Shown: piece by piece, positions 33,790 through 42,432 of the stretch
Numbering within the stretch: position 1 is the first letter of the stretch
Layout of the letters: each line of letters opens with the position of its first letter
Assembly: GCA_032229885.1 (NCBI GenBank)
Contig: JAVYAJ010000116.1
Span: 1 to 52,763 of the forward strand
DNA length: 52,763 nt
Direction: 5' to 3'
DNA from: Anammoximicrobium sp032229885
GTDB taxonomy: Bacteria; Planctomycetota; Planctomycetia; Pirellulales; Pirellulaceae
Made by a program: the position numbers and the translations under genes
Notes under the pieces: model-generated
Told to the model about the DNA's origin: nothing
Seen by the model: the letters and a program-made list of their open reading frames with translations, nothing else
The model's database searches: none

Positions 33790-35574
33790 ATGAGTTTTGT
33801 TCATCCGGCCGCCTGGTGGTGGGCGGGGCTGGCGATCTTGATTGCGTTGCTCTATCTAGGCAACGTCGCCTCGCGACGATACGAAGTCGCCGACTATTGG
33901 CTATGGCAACGTGCGCTCGCGCGACGCCCTGTCTGGCATCGGATCCGCTTTTGGTTGTCGCTGGCCGCTCAAGTTGCGATCCTGCTGCTGCTGGTCGCCG
34001 CGCTGGCCGAGCCTTACTGGACGTCGGCGGCGGCCCGCCGTCGAACGTTGGCGCTCGTGCTGGACGCCTCGGCCAGCATGGCGGCGACCGACGTCGATCC
34101 GTCGCGGTTTGCGGCTGCGCAGGCCGAGGCTCGTCGCATCGTCCGGGAACTGCAACGCGGCGAGCGAGCCGCGATCGTGAGCGCCGCCGACGCGGTACGG
34201 ATCGAGTGCCGCCTGACCGACGATCCACGCGCGCTGTTGGCGGCCATCGACCACGTGCAACCGGCGCTCGGCGGCGGGCAGATCGTCGCAGCGCTGCGGC
34301 TTGCCGAGCGAATGCTGGCCGCGCAGCCCAATCCGTCGATCGCCCTGTTGACCGACGCCTGTTTTCCACAGGCCGAGTCCGTGGCGCGGGGCGAGCCGCT
34401 GGCGCCGGCTGACCCGGCGATGCAGGCTGGAGCTCGGGCGCAGGCGGCGCCCCCCGAACGCGGCGTGCCGATCTATCTAACGCGGCTCGGGGCGGGCGGC
34501 CACAACCGAGGAATCTCGCGTCTGGCGGTCCGCCCCGATCCGCACGATCCCAGTCGGCAGTGGATGCTGGTCGAAGCCGTGAACAGTTCCGACGCGCCGA
34601 CGACCGCCGCGGCGCGCTACACGGGCGCGGGCGCAGCCGGCGGCGTCGCGCGGATCGAATTGACGCCGGGGTCCGTCGGGCGGGCCGTCGAGCCGTGTCT
34701 TGTCAAACAGGACGGTGTTCTGACCGTCCAGCTTGAACAGAACGATGACTTGGCCGCCGACGATCAGGCCGCGATATCCGTGACCGCCCGCCACCGGCCG
34801 CTGGTCTACCTGGTGACCGATCCGCAGACGCCCCGCGCAGAACAGGCGGCGCTGCACGACGCGTTGACAAACATGCCGGACGTCGACGTGCAGCAAATTG
34901 ACCAACTGCCCAGCTCGCTGCCGGAGTACGCGATCATCGTGTTCGACCGCCGGTTGCCCGAACGCCTGCCGGCCTGCCCGTTGTTGGCGATCACACCGCG
35001 GACAGATAGCGATCTGTGGTCCGTATCTGGCGCGCTGCGGGATGGAGAAAGCGCCGTCAAATCCGTGCGACGCGATTCGCCGCTGCTGGAGGGCGTGCGG
35101 TTGGAAGATGCCGTGATCGAACGGGCGGTGAAGCTGGACTTCAAACAACCGGCCGACTCGCTGGCGGCGTCGATGTCAGGCGATGGCCTGTACAGCCGGA
35201 TCGATCGTCCTGTAGGTCCGGCGTTGGTGCTGCACGCCGACCTGCGACGCGAACACAGCGACCTGACGCTGCGTCGCGATTTTCCGCGACTGGTCGAGAA
35301 CGCCGTCCGCTGGCTGAGCGGGATGACGGACGCGCCGATCCAGGCGAACCGCGGCGGCCGTCCAGCGACCGACGCGGATCGCAGCGGGCCGTCGATCGTG
35401 AATCTGCTGGATCGCGACGAGAGCATGATCCGCGCCGGGCTGAATGTCCCGTCTCGCGAGCTGCCATCGCCCGACTCGACCGCCGAGCTGCCGTTGTGGG
35501 TGCTGCTGACCAGCGCGGCCTGTGTCCTGCTGCTGGGCGATTGGTGCCTGTTCCATCGCCGTCTGTTGGTTTAA
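33790..35574 (+). CDS. vWA-domain membrane protein (BatA-like)
   Basis: Starting at ATG 33790 after AGAGGA, the 594-residue protein has a BatA-like N-terminus (FVHPAAWWWAGLAILIALLYLG, about residues 3-24) and a second membrane segment (about 53-78, WLSLAAQVAILLLLVAALAE). A vWA domain follows with an intact MIDAS start VLDASASM, and a probable third membrane segment lies near the C-terminus (LPLWVLLTSAACVLLLGDW). The vWA domain is cytoplasmic or periplasmic depending on topology. It would bind a metal and a partner protein presented by the MoxR chaperone. The gene follows DUF58 by 62 bases. No separate BatB, BatC or BatD gene is visible next to it, so this is a reduced version of the usual bat operon. 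Confidence 0.85.
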   Translation: MSFVHPAAWWWAGLAILIALLYLGNVASRRYEVADYWLWQRALARRPVWHRIRFWLSLAAQVAILLLLVAALAEPYWTSAAARRRTLALVLDASASMAATDVDPSRFAAAQAEARRIVRELQRGERAAIVSAADAVRIECRLTDDPRALLAAIDHVQPALGGGQIVAALRLAERMLAAQPNPSIALLTDACFPQAESVARGEPLAPADPAMQAGARAQAAPPERGVPIYLTRLGAGGHNRGISRLAVRPDPHDPSRQWMLVEAVNSSDAPTTAAARYTGAGAAGGVARIELTPGSVGRAVEPCLVKQDGVLTVQLEQNDDLAADDQAAISVTARHRPLVYLVTDPQTPRAEQAALHDALTNMPDVDVQQIDQLPSSLPEYAIIVFDRRLPERLPACPLLAITPRTDSDLWSVSGALRDGESAVKSVRRDSPLLEGVRLEDAVIERAVKLDFKQPADSLAASMSGDGLYSRIDRPVGPALVLHADLRREHSDLTLRRDFPRLVENAVRWLSGMTDAPIQANRGGRPATDADRSGPSIVNLLDRDESMIRAGLNVPSRELPSPDSTAELPLWVLLTSAACVLLLGDWCLFHRRLLV

Positions 35575-35713
35575 CCGAGGGCAGGCCGGGCGACCGTTTC
35601 CGCCGCTGGCGAAAGACATTCGCCAACGTACCCGCCCTGCGGCGGCCCGCGGACATCCGCGCCGTGCGCCGGTCGGTGCTGGCGACGCCGCCGCGCTGCG
35701 CAGGGCGATGCGC

Positions 35714-36445
35714 TCAGGCGTAGGGCTGCGCGGTCGGCTTGATCAGCAGTTCGGCGACATGGGCCCGCGGCGGTAGGCAGGCGATGGCGACGACCATCTC
35801 GGCCACGTCTTCGGGCTGGAGCATTGCTGCGCGGCGATCGTCGCCGATCGGTTCGGGACGCCCGTCCAACAGCGGCGTATTCACGTCGCCGGGATAGATG
35901 TTCGTGATCCGGATCCCGTGCGACGCGTCTTCGTTGGACACGGCCGTCCCCAACGCCGTCATGGCGAACTTCGACGCACAGTAGGCGATGCCGGCGAACG
36001 TCAACGCGCGCTTGCCTGTCATCGACGAGATGTTGATGATCAGGCCATCGCGCCGCGCGCGCATCCGCGGCAGGACCGCGTGCAGACAGTTGTACGCGCC
36101 GGTGGCGTTGACCGCCAACACGTGGTCCCACTGGTCGGGCGTCATTTCGGCCATCGAACGGTTGCGGATGTTGATGCCCGCCGAGTTGACCAGGATGTCG
36201 ATCCGGCCCAGTTGCTCGGTCGCCCACGCGAACAGTCGTGCCACGCTGACGCGCTCGGTTACGTCAACCGGATGTGTCAGCAGCGGCGGCTGGGCCGTCC
36301 AGGCCGCCGCCGCGGCCCGCAACGCATCCGCGCGGCGACTCGCGATCGCCACGCGACATCCCTCGCCCGCCAGCGCTCGGGCAATCCCCAAGCCGATCCC
36401 GCTGCCGCCACCGACAACCACTGCTCGCTTGTCCAACAGCCTCAT
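35714..36445 (-). CDS. SDR-family NAD(P)-dependent oxidoreductase
   Basis: This classical short-chain dehydrogenase of 243 residues has GGGSGIG as cofactor motif, NSAG, a catalytic Ser in NISS, and the intact YCASK active-site motif. The chemistry is therefore the standard hydride transfer between an alcohol and a ketone with NAD(P). GGGAGGAG lies just before ATG 36445, which is preferred over the preceding TTG. The C-terminal end is typical of 3-oxoacyl/glucose-dehydrogenase-like members, but substrate specificity cannot be read. The gene is convergent with the vWA gene and is followed on the same strand by no other gene within 139 bases. Confidence 0.88.
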   Translation of the reverse strand: MRLLDKRAVVVGGGSGIGLGIARALAGEGCRVAIASRRADALRAAAAAWTAQPPLLTHPVDVTERVSVARLFAWATEQLGRIDILVNSAGINIRNRSMAEMTPDQWDHVLAVNATGAYNCLHAVLPRMRARRDGLIINISSMTGKRALTFAGIAYCASKFAMTALGTAVSNEDASHGIRITNIYPGDVNTPLLDGRPEPIGDDRRAAMLQPEDVAEMVVAIACLPPRAHVAELLIKPTAQPYA

Positions 36446-36535
36446 CAAGCTCCTCCCGGTGTCCGTGAAATGAGAGGCGGGCGGTGACCTTCGGCCGGCC
36501 GTTCGCCCATCGTTGCCGCCGAGATGGGGCGCGGC

Positions 36536-37936
36536 CTACATATTGGTCAGATCGTCTTCGCCGGGCTGGCCGATCAGCGTGTCGAGCGCCGCGGCCAGTT
36601 CGGCGGCGTGCGCGCGATCATGCGCATAGATCCGACAGATTCGTTGGCTGACCGGCAGCCGCTGGAACAGTTGGTTGGCCGTCAGGGCGCGAATCGCATC
36701 CCGCGCCGAATCATACAGAAAATTCTGGCCGGACGCCGGACCGCTCGTATGAGGTCGGAACAGCGCGCGGGCGATGTCGATCCGCAACGGCAAGTCCGCC
36801 AGATCGGTCGGCAACTGCTGTCGAAGCTTGCGCTCGACAAACTCGGCGTCGCTGAAGATGCTGCTACGCTCCGCGTCGTCCTCGGTGAACTCGAGGCTTC
36901 GCTGGCAGACCATCGTCCACGGGATCTGCCGCTGCAGGAACTGCTGCCACGCCGTCGCGAGTTCGCGTTTTTGCGCGTCGGCGTCCTCTGCCCAGCGGGA
37001 TACGTCGACCAGCAACGACGCCTCGGTGAACAGCCGATACTGCGGCAGCAGTTCGGCGGGGTTGCCGGGGAACAAGTACTGCTTGCTGGCCGTGAACAGA
37101 TCGGCCAGGGTCAAGTCGATGGCCCGCACCGTGCGGTGGAAATAGACGGCTCGGAACAGGTGGGCGCGGGCCTCGATGAACCGCAGCAGGGCGTCGATGC
37201 CCCGATCGTGGATTGTCAGCCCCGACACGCTGAAGAAGGTGTAATGCAACAGCCGTTCGAGATCGAACGCCCGCTGGCTGTAGCCGGACATGTAGGCGTC
37301 GCGGAGCACAAAGTCCAGATTGTCGATCGTGTAGATCCCGCTCAACAGGGCCCGCAAGAATCGCAGCCACGGCTCGCCATCGCCGGCCGTCGAACGCTGT
37401 GGTCGCGCGATCAACCACGCGACGTGCTGGGGATTCAGTCGCTCGCCTGCCGTCAGTTGAGTGTTGGGATTGCGCCGCAGGCCCCGTAACAATTCGCCCA
37501 GTTCGTCGCGGATGATCTTCATACCCAGCGTCTCGTGCGTCAGGCCGAACGACCGCAGAAAGTGTTGGTCGAAAAAATGTCCGAACGGCCCGTGTCCGAC
37601 ATCGTGCAACAGGCCGGCCATCCGCAGCAGCGTTTCGACATACCCGCGACTGGGGACGTCCGGGCATACGGTGCGGAGGCCGTCGTACAGCGACCCCGCG
37701 GTTTGACCGCCCAGATGCATCGCCCCGACGACATGCTGAAAGCGAGTGTGCTCGGCCGTCGGGTACACGTACCACGCCGTCTGCAACTGGTGGATGTAGC
37801 GCAGCCGCTGGATCCACGGATGGTCGATAATCTGCCGTTCCGACGTCTCGCCGACATCCAGCCCGGCATCGGACGTAAAAGGAATGTACCCGTGGATCGG
37901 ATCGTGACTCAGGTTTTCGCGTTGATAGGGTCGCAT
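36536..37936 (-). CDS. HD-domain phosphohydrolase (dNTPase-like)
   Basis: The 466-residue protein has the HD-superfamily metal ligands: His68 in TRFQHVVGAMHL, His111-Asp112 in LLHDVGHGPFGH, and a later Asp (NLDFVLRD). The start, DPIHGYIPF then HPWIQRLRYIHQLQ, is typical of HD proteins related to dGTP triphosphohydrolases and the SAMHD1 type. These hydrolyse deoxynucleoside triphosphates or other phosphoesters. Their exact substrate needs biochemistry. Cytoplasmic; no extra domain is recognised beyond the C-terminal helical part. Confidence 0.88.
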   Translation of the reverse strand: MRPYQRENLSHDPIHGYIPFTSDAGLDVGETSERQIIDHPWIQRLRYIHQLQTAWYVYPTAEHTRFQHVVGAMHLGGQTAGSLYDGLRTVCPDVPSRGYVETLLRMAGLLHDVGHGPFGHFFDQHFLRSFGLTHETLGMKIIRDELGELLRGLRRNPNTQLTAGERLNPQHVAWLIARPQRSTAGDGEPWLRFLRALLSGIYTIDNLDFVLRDAYMSGYSQRAFDLERLLHYTFFSVSGLTIHDRGIDALLRFIEARAHLFRAVYFHRTVRAIDLTLADLFTASKQYLFPGNPAELLPQYRLFTEASLLVDVSRWAEDADAQKRELATAWQQFLQRQIPWTMVCQRSLEFTEDDAERSSIFSDAEFVERKLRQQLPTDLADLPLRIDIARALFRPHTSGPASGQNFLYDSARDAIRALTANQLFQRLPVSQRICRIYAHDRAHAAELAAALDTLIGQPGEDDLTNM

Positions 37937-38250
37937 GGCCCGATTATCCGAGCGTCGCGGCGCTGCGTCCAGCCGGGCAGCTCACGCCGCGACGATGGCG
38001 GTCTGCCGTGTGATGGCTGGCGCGGCGCTGTCGCCATCATACGTGGCCCGCACAGCGGCCACGCTTTGATCGTGCAACGTCTGGGCTGTGTCGGCCAGCG
38101 ATTGACGCGGATTCCGGGCGGCCGTTTGCAGGCTCCCGTCCCGCGTCCTCCGCCGCCGGGGCAGCAAACATGGGGCGAGGAAGGAGCGCGGATGTGCGCT
38201 AATCGACACGGATTCCAAGGATTCGCGGCGATCAGTGGAAATCCGTGTTT
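37937..38250. other. Intergenic region with a terminator-like hairpin
   Basis: No gene in these 314 bases. Near the right end a 9-bp inverted repeat (38206-38214 and 38240-38248) lies just after the stop of the TPR gene on the minus strand. Confidence 0.4.
38206..38248 (-). terminator. Inverted repeat downstream of the TPR gene
   Basis: Arms acacggatt and aatccgtgt are exact complements with a 25-base spacer. The element begins two bases after the TPR stop codon. The spacer is long and no T-run follows in the transcribed direction, so termination is only a suggestion; it could equally be a REP-type repeat. Confidence 0.35.
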
Positions 38251-39228
38251 CTACTCGCCGGCTTTGGCGCGGGCTTCGGCCAGGGATTTCTGGCAGCCTT
38301 CGATATAGCCCTGGATGTTCGTTTTCTCGATGGCCCGTTCGTAATGAGGAGCCGCCAGTTTGGCTTGGCCTGTGGCCAGAAAGACATCGGCCAGATTGCG
38401 GTGCCAGAAGTGGGCCAGCAGGTCGTTGCGCTGCTCCGGCGGGCTCGCGTCCGACTTCTTTGCCGCGGCCAGCGCCTTGTCTTTCTGGCCCAGTTGGAGC
38501 CATGCGGCGGCCGCCTCTTTCCAGTGCCAGGCGGCCAGCCGCTCGTCCAGCGGGGCGATCTTCTCGTACAACTCGGCGCCTTCCTTGTACTTCTTTGCCT
38601 TGATGTACTGCATGGCCACGTTGGCGTTTTGCACGATGTCGACAGGCTGGTCGCTCTTCGGCTCGATCTTCGCCAGCCGTTCGATCAGCTCGACGGCGCG
38701 GCCGGGATTCGGCATGGAGCGGATGTACAGTTCGCTCAGCACGTACAAGGCCGTGCGGTTCCGCGCGTCTTTCTTGAGCGCGTCTTCGTAGCGGCGGGCC
38801 AGTTCGTCGAGTTTGCCGCGCTCGAAGGCAAACGCCAGCAGCGCGCGGCGCGTGAGCGACCGTTGCGCCGGGGTGGCGCCCTTGGTGATCACGAAGTCGC
38901 AGGCGTCGAAGAACTTGTCGATTTCACCTTGCTGCCGGTAGGCGGGCAGCAGGGTTTCGTAGACCTTGATCCGAAACGTGTCGTCGGGCGCCATCCGCAA
39001 GGCCGCCTCGAACGCCTCTCGACTGGCCGCGTAGTTCCGCGTGCTGAGAAACGCCATGCCCACGCGCCACGCCTCTTCGGCTGTCTGGTACGGGCCCTGG
39101 GCCTGTGCCAGACAGCACGCCAACAGGGCGGCGAATATTGGCAGCAGAAGGCACGTCGCCGCGGCATGGCTGTCTCGGCGTTGCCCGCCCATCGTGTGTG
39201 AAACACGTTTTGAACCAATGGCGACCAT
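38251..39228 (-). CDS. Secreted TPR-repeat protein
   Basis: The protein (325 residues from ATG 39228, which follows GAGGTCAGG) has a long N-terminus with a hydrophobic segment ending LLACCLAQAQG near residues 26-45. The LLAC part resembles a lipobox, so it may be a lipoprotein. The rest is tetratricopeptide-like (EAWRVGMAFLSTRNYAASREAFEAALRMAP, AVELIERLAKIEP, GAELYEKIAPL, AAPHYERAIEKT), made of helical pairs that bind partner proteins. An alternative ATG at 39192 gives a shorter signal. There is no catalytic motif. The gene is preceded by a 1.6-kb region with no certain gene. Confidence 0.75.
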   Translation of the reverse strand: MVAIGSKRVSHTMGGQRRDSHAAATCLLLPIFAALLACCLAQAQGPYQTAEEAWRVGMAFLSTRNYAASREAFEAALRMAPDDTFRIKVYETLLPAYRQQGEIDKFFDACDFVITKGATPAQRSLTRRALLAFAFERGKLDELARRYEDALKKDARNRTALYVLSELYIRSMPNPGRAVELIERLAKIEPKSDQPVDIVQNANVAMQYIKAKKYKEGAELYEKIAPLDERLAAWHWKEAAAAWLQLGQKDKALAAAKKSDASPPEQRNDLLAHFWHRNLADVFLATGQAKLAAPHYERAIEKTNIQGYIEGCQKSLAEARAKAGE

Positions 39229-39275
39229 AGCCTGACCTCGTATGAGAGTGTGACGTTGCCGTGACATCGTCCCGT

Positions 39276-39452
39276 CTAAAGCTCAGCGGACTCACGATGC
39301 GACAAGACCTTTCTTAGCCTGCCGCCAGAAAGCCAGATTCTCCCCCTCCTTCCGTCATCGACGTCAAGTTCGATCTCGAAACACCAGATGCCCTGGTCAT
39401 GCGAGCGAACGCGTCCCTCGCGTCCGCGAGCCGCCCCTCGAGTTATCTGCAC
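39276..39452 (-). CDS. Possible small KOW-like protein
   Basis: A 58-residue frame starting at GTG 39452 reads VQITRGAARGREGRVRSHD, then ELDVDDGRRGRIWLSGGRLR. This spacing of Gly, Val and basic residues resembles a KOW-type SH3 barrel. The frame is open further upstream but there overlaps a membrane-like frame in another reading frame. The start codon lies right after that frame's stop, suggesting coupling, or one gene broken by a frameshift. The pattern is short and could be chance. I list it because it is the most protein-like frame in this gap. Confidence 0.3.
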   Translation of the reverse strand: MQITRGAARGREGRVRSHDQGIWCFEIELDVDDGRRGRIWLSGGRLRKVLSHRESAEL

Positions 39453-39459
39453 AACATCT

Positions 39460-39705
39460 CTAGTTGCAAAAGGGTATCCGCGTGTCCGTCTCCAACGCCA
39501 TCGCACCGCACCGCCAGGCTGCAAAGGCGACAGACAATGTCCCGTTAATTGCACCGCCGACGACGGCATAGGCCCGCGACGCGCCTGCTTCTTCCAGTGC
39601 AATTGCACAACACGCGGCAACCGTAACAGCGGCAATTGTCAACAGGCTACAGCCACAACACACGCTCGACCTCGAAACAGGTGGTGACGCACATCGTTTC
39701 CTCAT
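39460..39705 (-). CDS. Possible small membrane protein
   Basis: This 81-residue minus-strand frame has two hydrophobic stretches (CGCSLLTIAAVTVAACCAIAL and YAVVGGAINGTLSVAFAAW) joined by a short charged loop, and ends DTRIPFCN. It begins with ATG at 39705, without a strong ribosome site. Its stop codon overlaps the start region of the KOW-like frame. The composition fits a small two-helix membrane protein, but there is no conservation evidence. Confidence 0.3.
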   Translation of the reverse strand: MRKRCASPPVSRSSVCCGCSLLTIAAVTVAACCAIALEEAGASRAYAVVGGAINGTLSVAFAAWRCGAMALETDTRIPFCN

Positions 39706-40577
39706 AAGTCCTGGACTTATCCATCACTGACTGAGCGTCGCAGTTACTCGCTATTCTTACTCAAATATCGCAAGTCGGTCCCATACGCCGCGCCGCCGCG
39801 ATGTAGGTTCTCGTTGTGAAAACGGGAGCGTTGTCGCAGACTGTCACGTTGTTCGGCCGCTGGTTTCTTGCGGCGTTCCGGCCATCGATCTCGGCATGCC
39901 TGCCGGCGGTGAAAAGTCGTACGAGCCGCTCGGGTTCGCCGCATCCAGGCGGCGCTGCTGCTTTTGGTGCGTCTGTGTGGCCCGAGCCGGGTGGACGCTG
40001 GACCGTTTGACAGACTTTGATCGGCAGTGACACAACGGGTGGCGATTCACGATACAGCCCCCAGGTCCACATCAGAATGCCAGATTGCGGCGGCCTATCC
40101 TTGGGCCTTGTCTGCAAGCCGTGGAAGAGAAAAGACGGCCCTGTCGCTGACGAGATCCGAGCTGCTCGGTTCCAACGGCCGCAGTGCGCGTGACTCGACG
40201 CCAGCTTGGAATATAGACGGGCGTCACGAGTCGGGCAACGGTGGGCGGCGGAATTTCGACGTTCGTCGTTCAATCAAGCCCGGCCGGGGTGGCTGTGCGC
40301 GGACATCTTGTACCGCCCGAACGAGACGGCAGGGCCACGAATCAGGATCGACGGGGCGGGGAACGGCACGTCGTGACGGCGACGCATCGCACGTGGCCGG
40401 CCGTTGATGGTCGAGACGACGATGCCTTCCTGCCAGGGACTCGATTTGCACATAGGAAAGTGGCTAATTGATCGTTTTCTAGCTCCTAAGCGCGCTCAAT
40501 AGGGCTGTACGCGATAGAAATCGGTCATCTACTTTCATTGTCGATCGAAGTCTGATAGAATTCTACCAAAATCATGA
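39706..40577. other. Gene-free, partly AT-rich stretch upstream of the BMC operon
   Basis: Only short overlapping frames without ribosome sites occur here. From about 40440 the DNA becomes strikingly AT-rich compared with the rest of the window, which marks the control region of the BMC operon. I found no transposase remnant or RNA gene, but a degenerate pseudogene cannot be ruled out. Confidence 0.4.
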
Positions 40578-40628
40578 CCGAAAATTAATTTCGGGCTAAT
40601 TGCTTTTGCCATTAGCGATGCGCATAAT
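40578..40628 (+). promoter_or_regulatory. Candidate BMC operon promoter and palindromic operator
   Basis: A palindrome with arms CCGAAA and TTTCGG around ATTAA lies at 40578-40594. Directly after it come TTGCTT (40600-40605) and CATAAT (40623-40628), spaced by 17 bases, which would make a good sigma-70-type promoter reading into the DeoR gene. An operator overlapping the edge of a -35 box fits a DeoR repressor controlling its own operon. The whole stretch is AT-rich in an otherwise GC-rich genome. Confidence 0.45.
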
Positions 40629-40647
40629 TAGGAAGTTCAGAGGAAAT

Positions 40648-40716
40648 ATGAAGCTTGGTAGTGCGGTGCGCGAATGTGCGGCAAAGGCTGACTTTTCGCT
40701 GGCCCGGGCGGTTTGA
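40648..40716 (+). CDS. Possible 22-residue leader peptide upstream of deoR
   Basis: ATG 40648 is preceded by AGAGGAAAT, one of the best ribosome sites in the window, and opens a frame of 22 codons (MKLGSAVRECAAKADFSLARAV) ending in TGA at 40714. It lies about 20 bases after the candidate -10 box and 133 bases before the DeoR start. It could be a leader peptide or an upstream frame that tunes operon expression. There is no run of a single regulatory amino acid and no paired hairpin was established, so attenuation is unproven. Confidence 0.3.
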   Translation: MKLGSAVRECAAKADFSLARAV

Positions 40717-40849
40717 CGGTTTGACGATGGCGCGTGAACGACGGCCCCGTGGGAGCGGCTTCCAGCCGCTTGCCTGCGTCCTGCCGCGGCGCGCGGGGTG
40801 TGGGGGCGCTTGGCCGTCATTTGCGGACGCATGATCGAGGGCGAATAGG

Positions 40850-41641
40850 ATGGCCGTACAGGCGGTGGCCGTGGATCGGCGAAACCGGGTTTTAGAGTTG
40901 GTTCGGATGCGCGGGTTCGCCTCGTTGCCCGACTTGGCCAGCGAGCTAAAAGTTTCCGAGTCTACGGTTAGGCGTGACTTAGACTATCTGGAGGACAGCG
41001 GGGTTGCGCGGCGGACGCATGGCGGGGCCTTCTATACCGGTCCGTCGCCCAATCTCTCGCACTTCGACCTGAATCAATCGGTCGAGTGGGACAAAAAGCG
41101 GCAGATTGCGACCGAGGCGGCTCGGCTGATCGACGACGGCGACACGATCCTGTTGGACGGGGGTAGTACTACGTACGAGTTGGCGCGAGCGTTGGCGGGG
41201 CGTCCGTTGCAGGTCGTCACCAACTCGTTGCCGGTCGCGCTGTTGTTCAGTTCGAGCGACACGGTGGATCTGGTGCTGGTGGGCGGGTATGTGCACCGAC
41301 GCACGGGCGTCTCGATGGGGCCGTACGCCAACCAGATATTGGACGAGTTGAGCGTGCGGCGGGCCGTATTGAGCGTGGGGGGCATTACCGAGCGCGGGTA
41401 TTTCAACAGCAATTTGCTGCTGGTCGAGACCGAGCGGGCGATGATCCGTGCGGCCGACGAAGTGATCGTGGTCGCCGACAGCACCAAGTTTGGCCGGACG
41501 TGTCTGTCGTACTTGTGCGAGTTGGGAAAGGTTCATGTCCTGGTGACGGACGGCGAGATCGGCGAGCCGTGGCGGCGCGTGCTGGCCGAGTCGGGCGTCC
41601 GTCTGGTGATCGCGCAATCGGCCGCTGATTCGGCCACATAG
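40850..41641 (+). CDS. DeoR/GlpR-family transcriptional regulator
   Basis: The 263-residue protein has an N-terminal winged helix (about residues 10-57) with the DeoR signature ASELKVSESTVRRDLDYLE followed by RRTHGGA, and a C-terminal effector domain of the ribose-5-phosphate-isomerase-like type (GDTILLDGGSTTYELARAL, VLVGGYVHRRTGVSMG, ADSTKFGRT). DeoR regulators sense phosphorylated sugars and usually repress the adjacent catabolic operon. It is the first gene of the BMC operon, with PduL 33 bases after it. Its natural ligand here is probably a phosphorylated deoxy-sugar or lactaldehyde-pathway intermediate, which is inference. A palindrome upstream is a candidate binding site. Confidence 0.92.
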   Translation: MAVQAVAVDRRNRVLELVRMRGFASLPDLASELKVSESTVRRDLDYLEDSGVARRTHGGAFYTGPSPNLSHFDLNQSVEWDKKRQIATEAARLIDDGDTILLDGGSTTYELARALAGRPLQVVTNSLPVALLFSSSDTVDLVLVGGYVHRRTGVSMGPYANQILDELSVRRAVLSVGGITERGYFNSNLLLVETERAMIRAADEVIVVADSTKFGRTCLSYLCELGKVHVLVTDGEIGEPWRRVLAESGVRLVIAQSAADSAT

Positions 41642-41674
41642 CGTCTGGACGGCGAAGGCGAGGAGTATGCGAGC

Positions 41675-42355
41675 ATGGCGTTGACAGCTCCGATTGATCG
41701 GCAGTTGATCGAGAACATCGTGCGTCAAATCGTGCGGGCTCGCGCCGGCGGCAACGGCCAGCCGAGCGCGGCGTACGTTCCCAATCTGGTCGTCAGCATC
41801 TCGGCGCGGCACGTCCATTTGACCGACGAGCACACCGAGATCCTGTTCGGTCCCGGGCATCGGCTGACTCCGATGAAGGATCTGTATCAGGATGGTTTTT
41901 TTGCCGCTGAGGAATCGGTCATGGTGGTCGGTCCACGGCGGAGGATGCTGCCGACGGTGCGCGTGCTGGGCCCGACGCGTTCGCACAGCCAGGTCGAACT
42001 GGCCTTTACCGACTCGATTTCTCTGGGAATCGACGCGCCGGTGCGGCACAGCGGCGATATTCAGGGCAGTCCGGGCTGTGTCCTGGTCGGGCCGGCGGGC
42101 GTGGTCGAGCTGAAGGAAGGCGTGATTCGCGCGGCGCGGCACGTCCACATGAGTCCGCGCGATGCCGAGTATTACGGCGTCAGGTCGGGCGACATGATGA
42201 GCTTGCGGGTCGAATCCGAGCAGTGCTCGATGGTCTTGGAGGATGTGAAAGTACGGGCCGATCCGGGCATCAAACTCGAGGTTCACCTGGACACCGACGA
42301 GGGCAACGCCTGCAATCTGGATCGAGCGACGAAGATCGAACTTAGGAAGCCGTAA
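41675..42355 (+). CDS. pduL: PduL-type phosphate acyltransferase of the BMC
   Basis: The 226-residue protein is a PduL-type phosphotransacylase, built from two related barrels with the paired zinc-binding motifs SARHVHL (His46 and His48) and AARHVHM (His156 and His158), and a late EVHLDTDEGNA (His204). It exchanges CoA for phosphate on an acyl group; in this type of compartment lactyl- or propionyl-CoA to the acyl-phosphate is expected. Residues 5-24 (APIDRQLIENIVRQIVRARA) form an amphipathic helix like known encapsulation peptides, so it should be cargo inside the shell. The operon context with BMC-H, BMC-P, kinase and aldehyde dehydrogenase confirms the assignment. Confidence 0.94.
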   Translation: MALTAPIDRQLIENIVRQIVRARAGGNGQPSAAYVPNLVVSISARHVHLTDEHTEILFGPGHRLTPMKDLYQDGFFAAEESVMVVGPRRRMLPTVRVLGPTRSHSQVELAFTDSISLGIDAPVRHSGDIQGSPGCVLVGPAGVVELKEGVIRAARHVHMSPRDAEYYGVRSGDMMSLRVESEQCSMVLEDVKVRADPGIKLEVHLDTDEGNACNLDRATKIELRKP

Positions 42356-42432
42356 GGCACGAGGTCAGGGCCGCCAGGCCCAGGGTCATTGAGGTTCACG
42401 TTTGAGTCCTTTTTTTGGGGAGTACTGGCAAC

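Noticed and set aside
37937..38250. Additional gene between the HD and TPR genes
   Set aside because: Frames crossing this gap have no ribosome site and poor composition.
40648..40716. Classical transcription attenuator with leader peptide
   Set aside because: The 22-codon frame has no run of a regulatory amino acid, and I could not find competing hairpins ending in a T-run before 40850.
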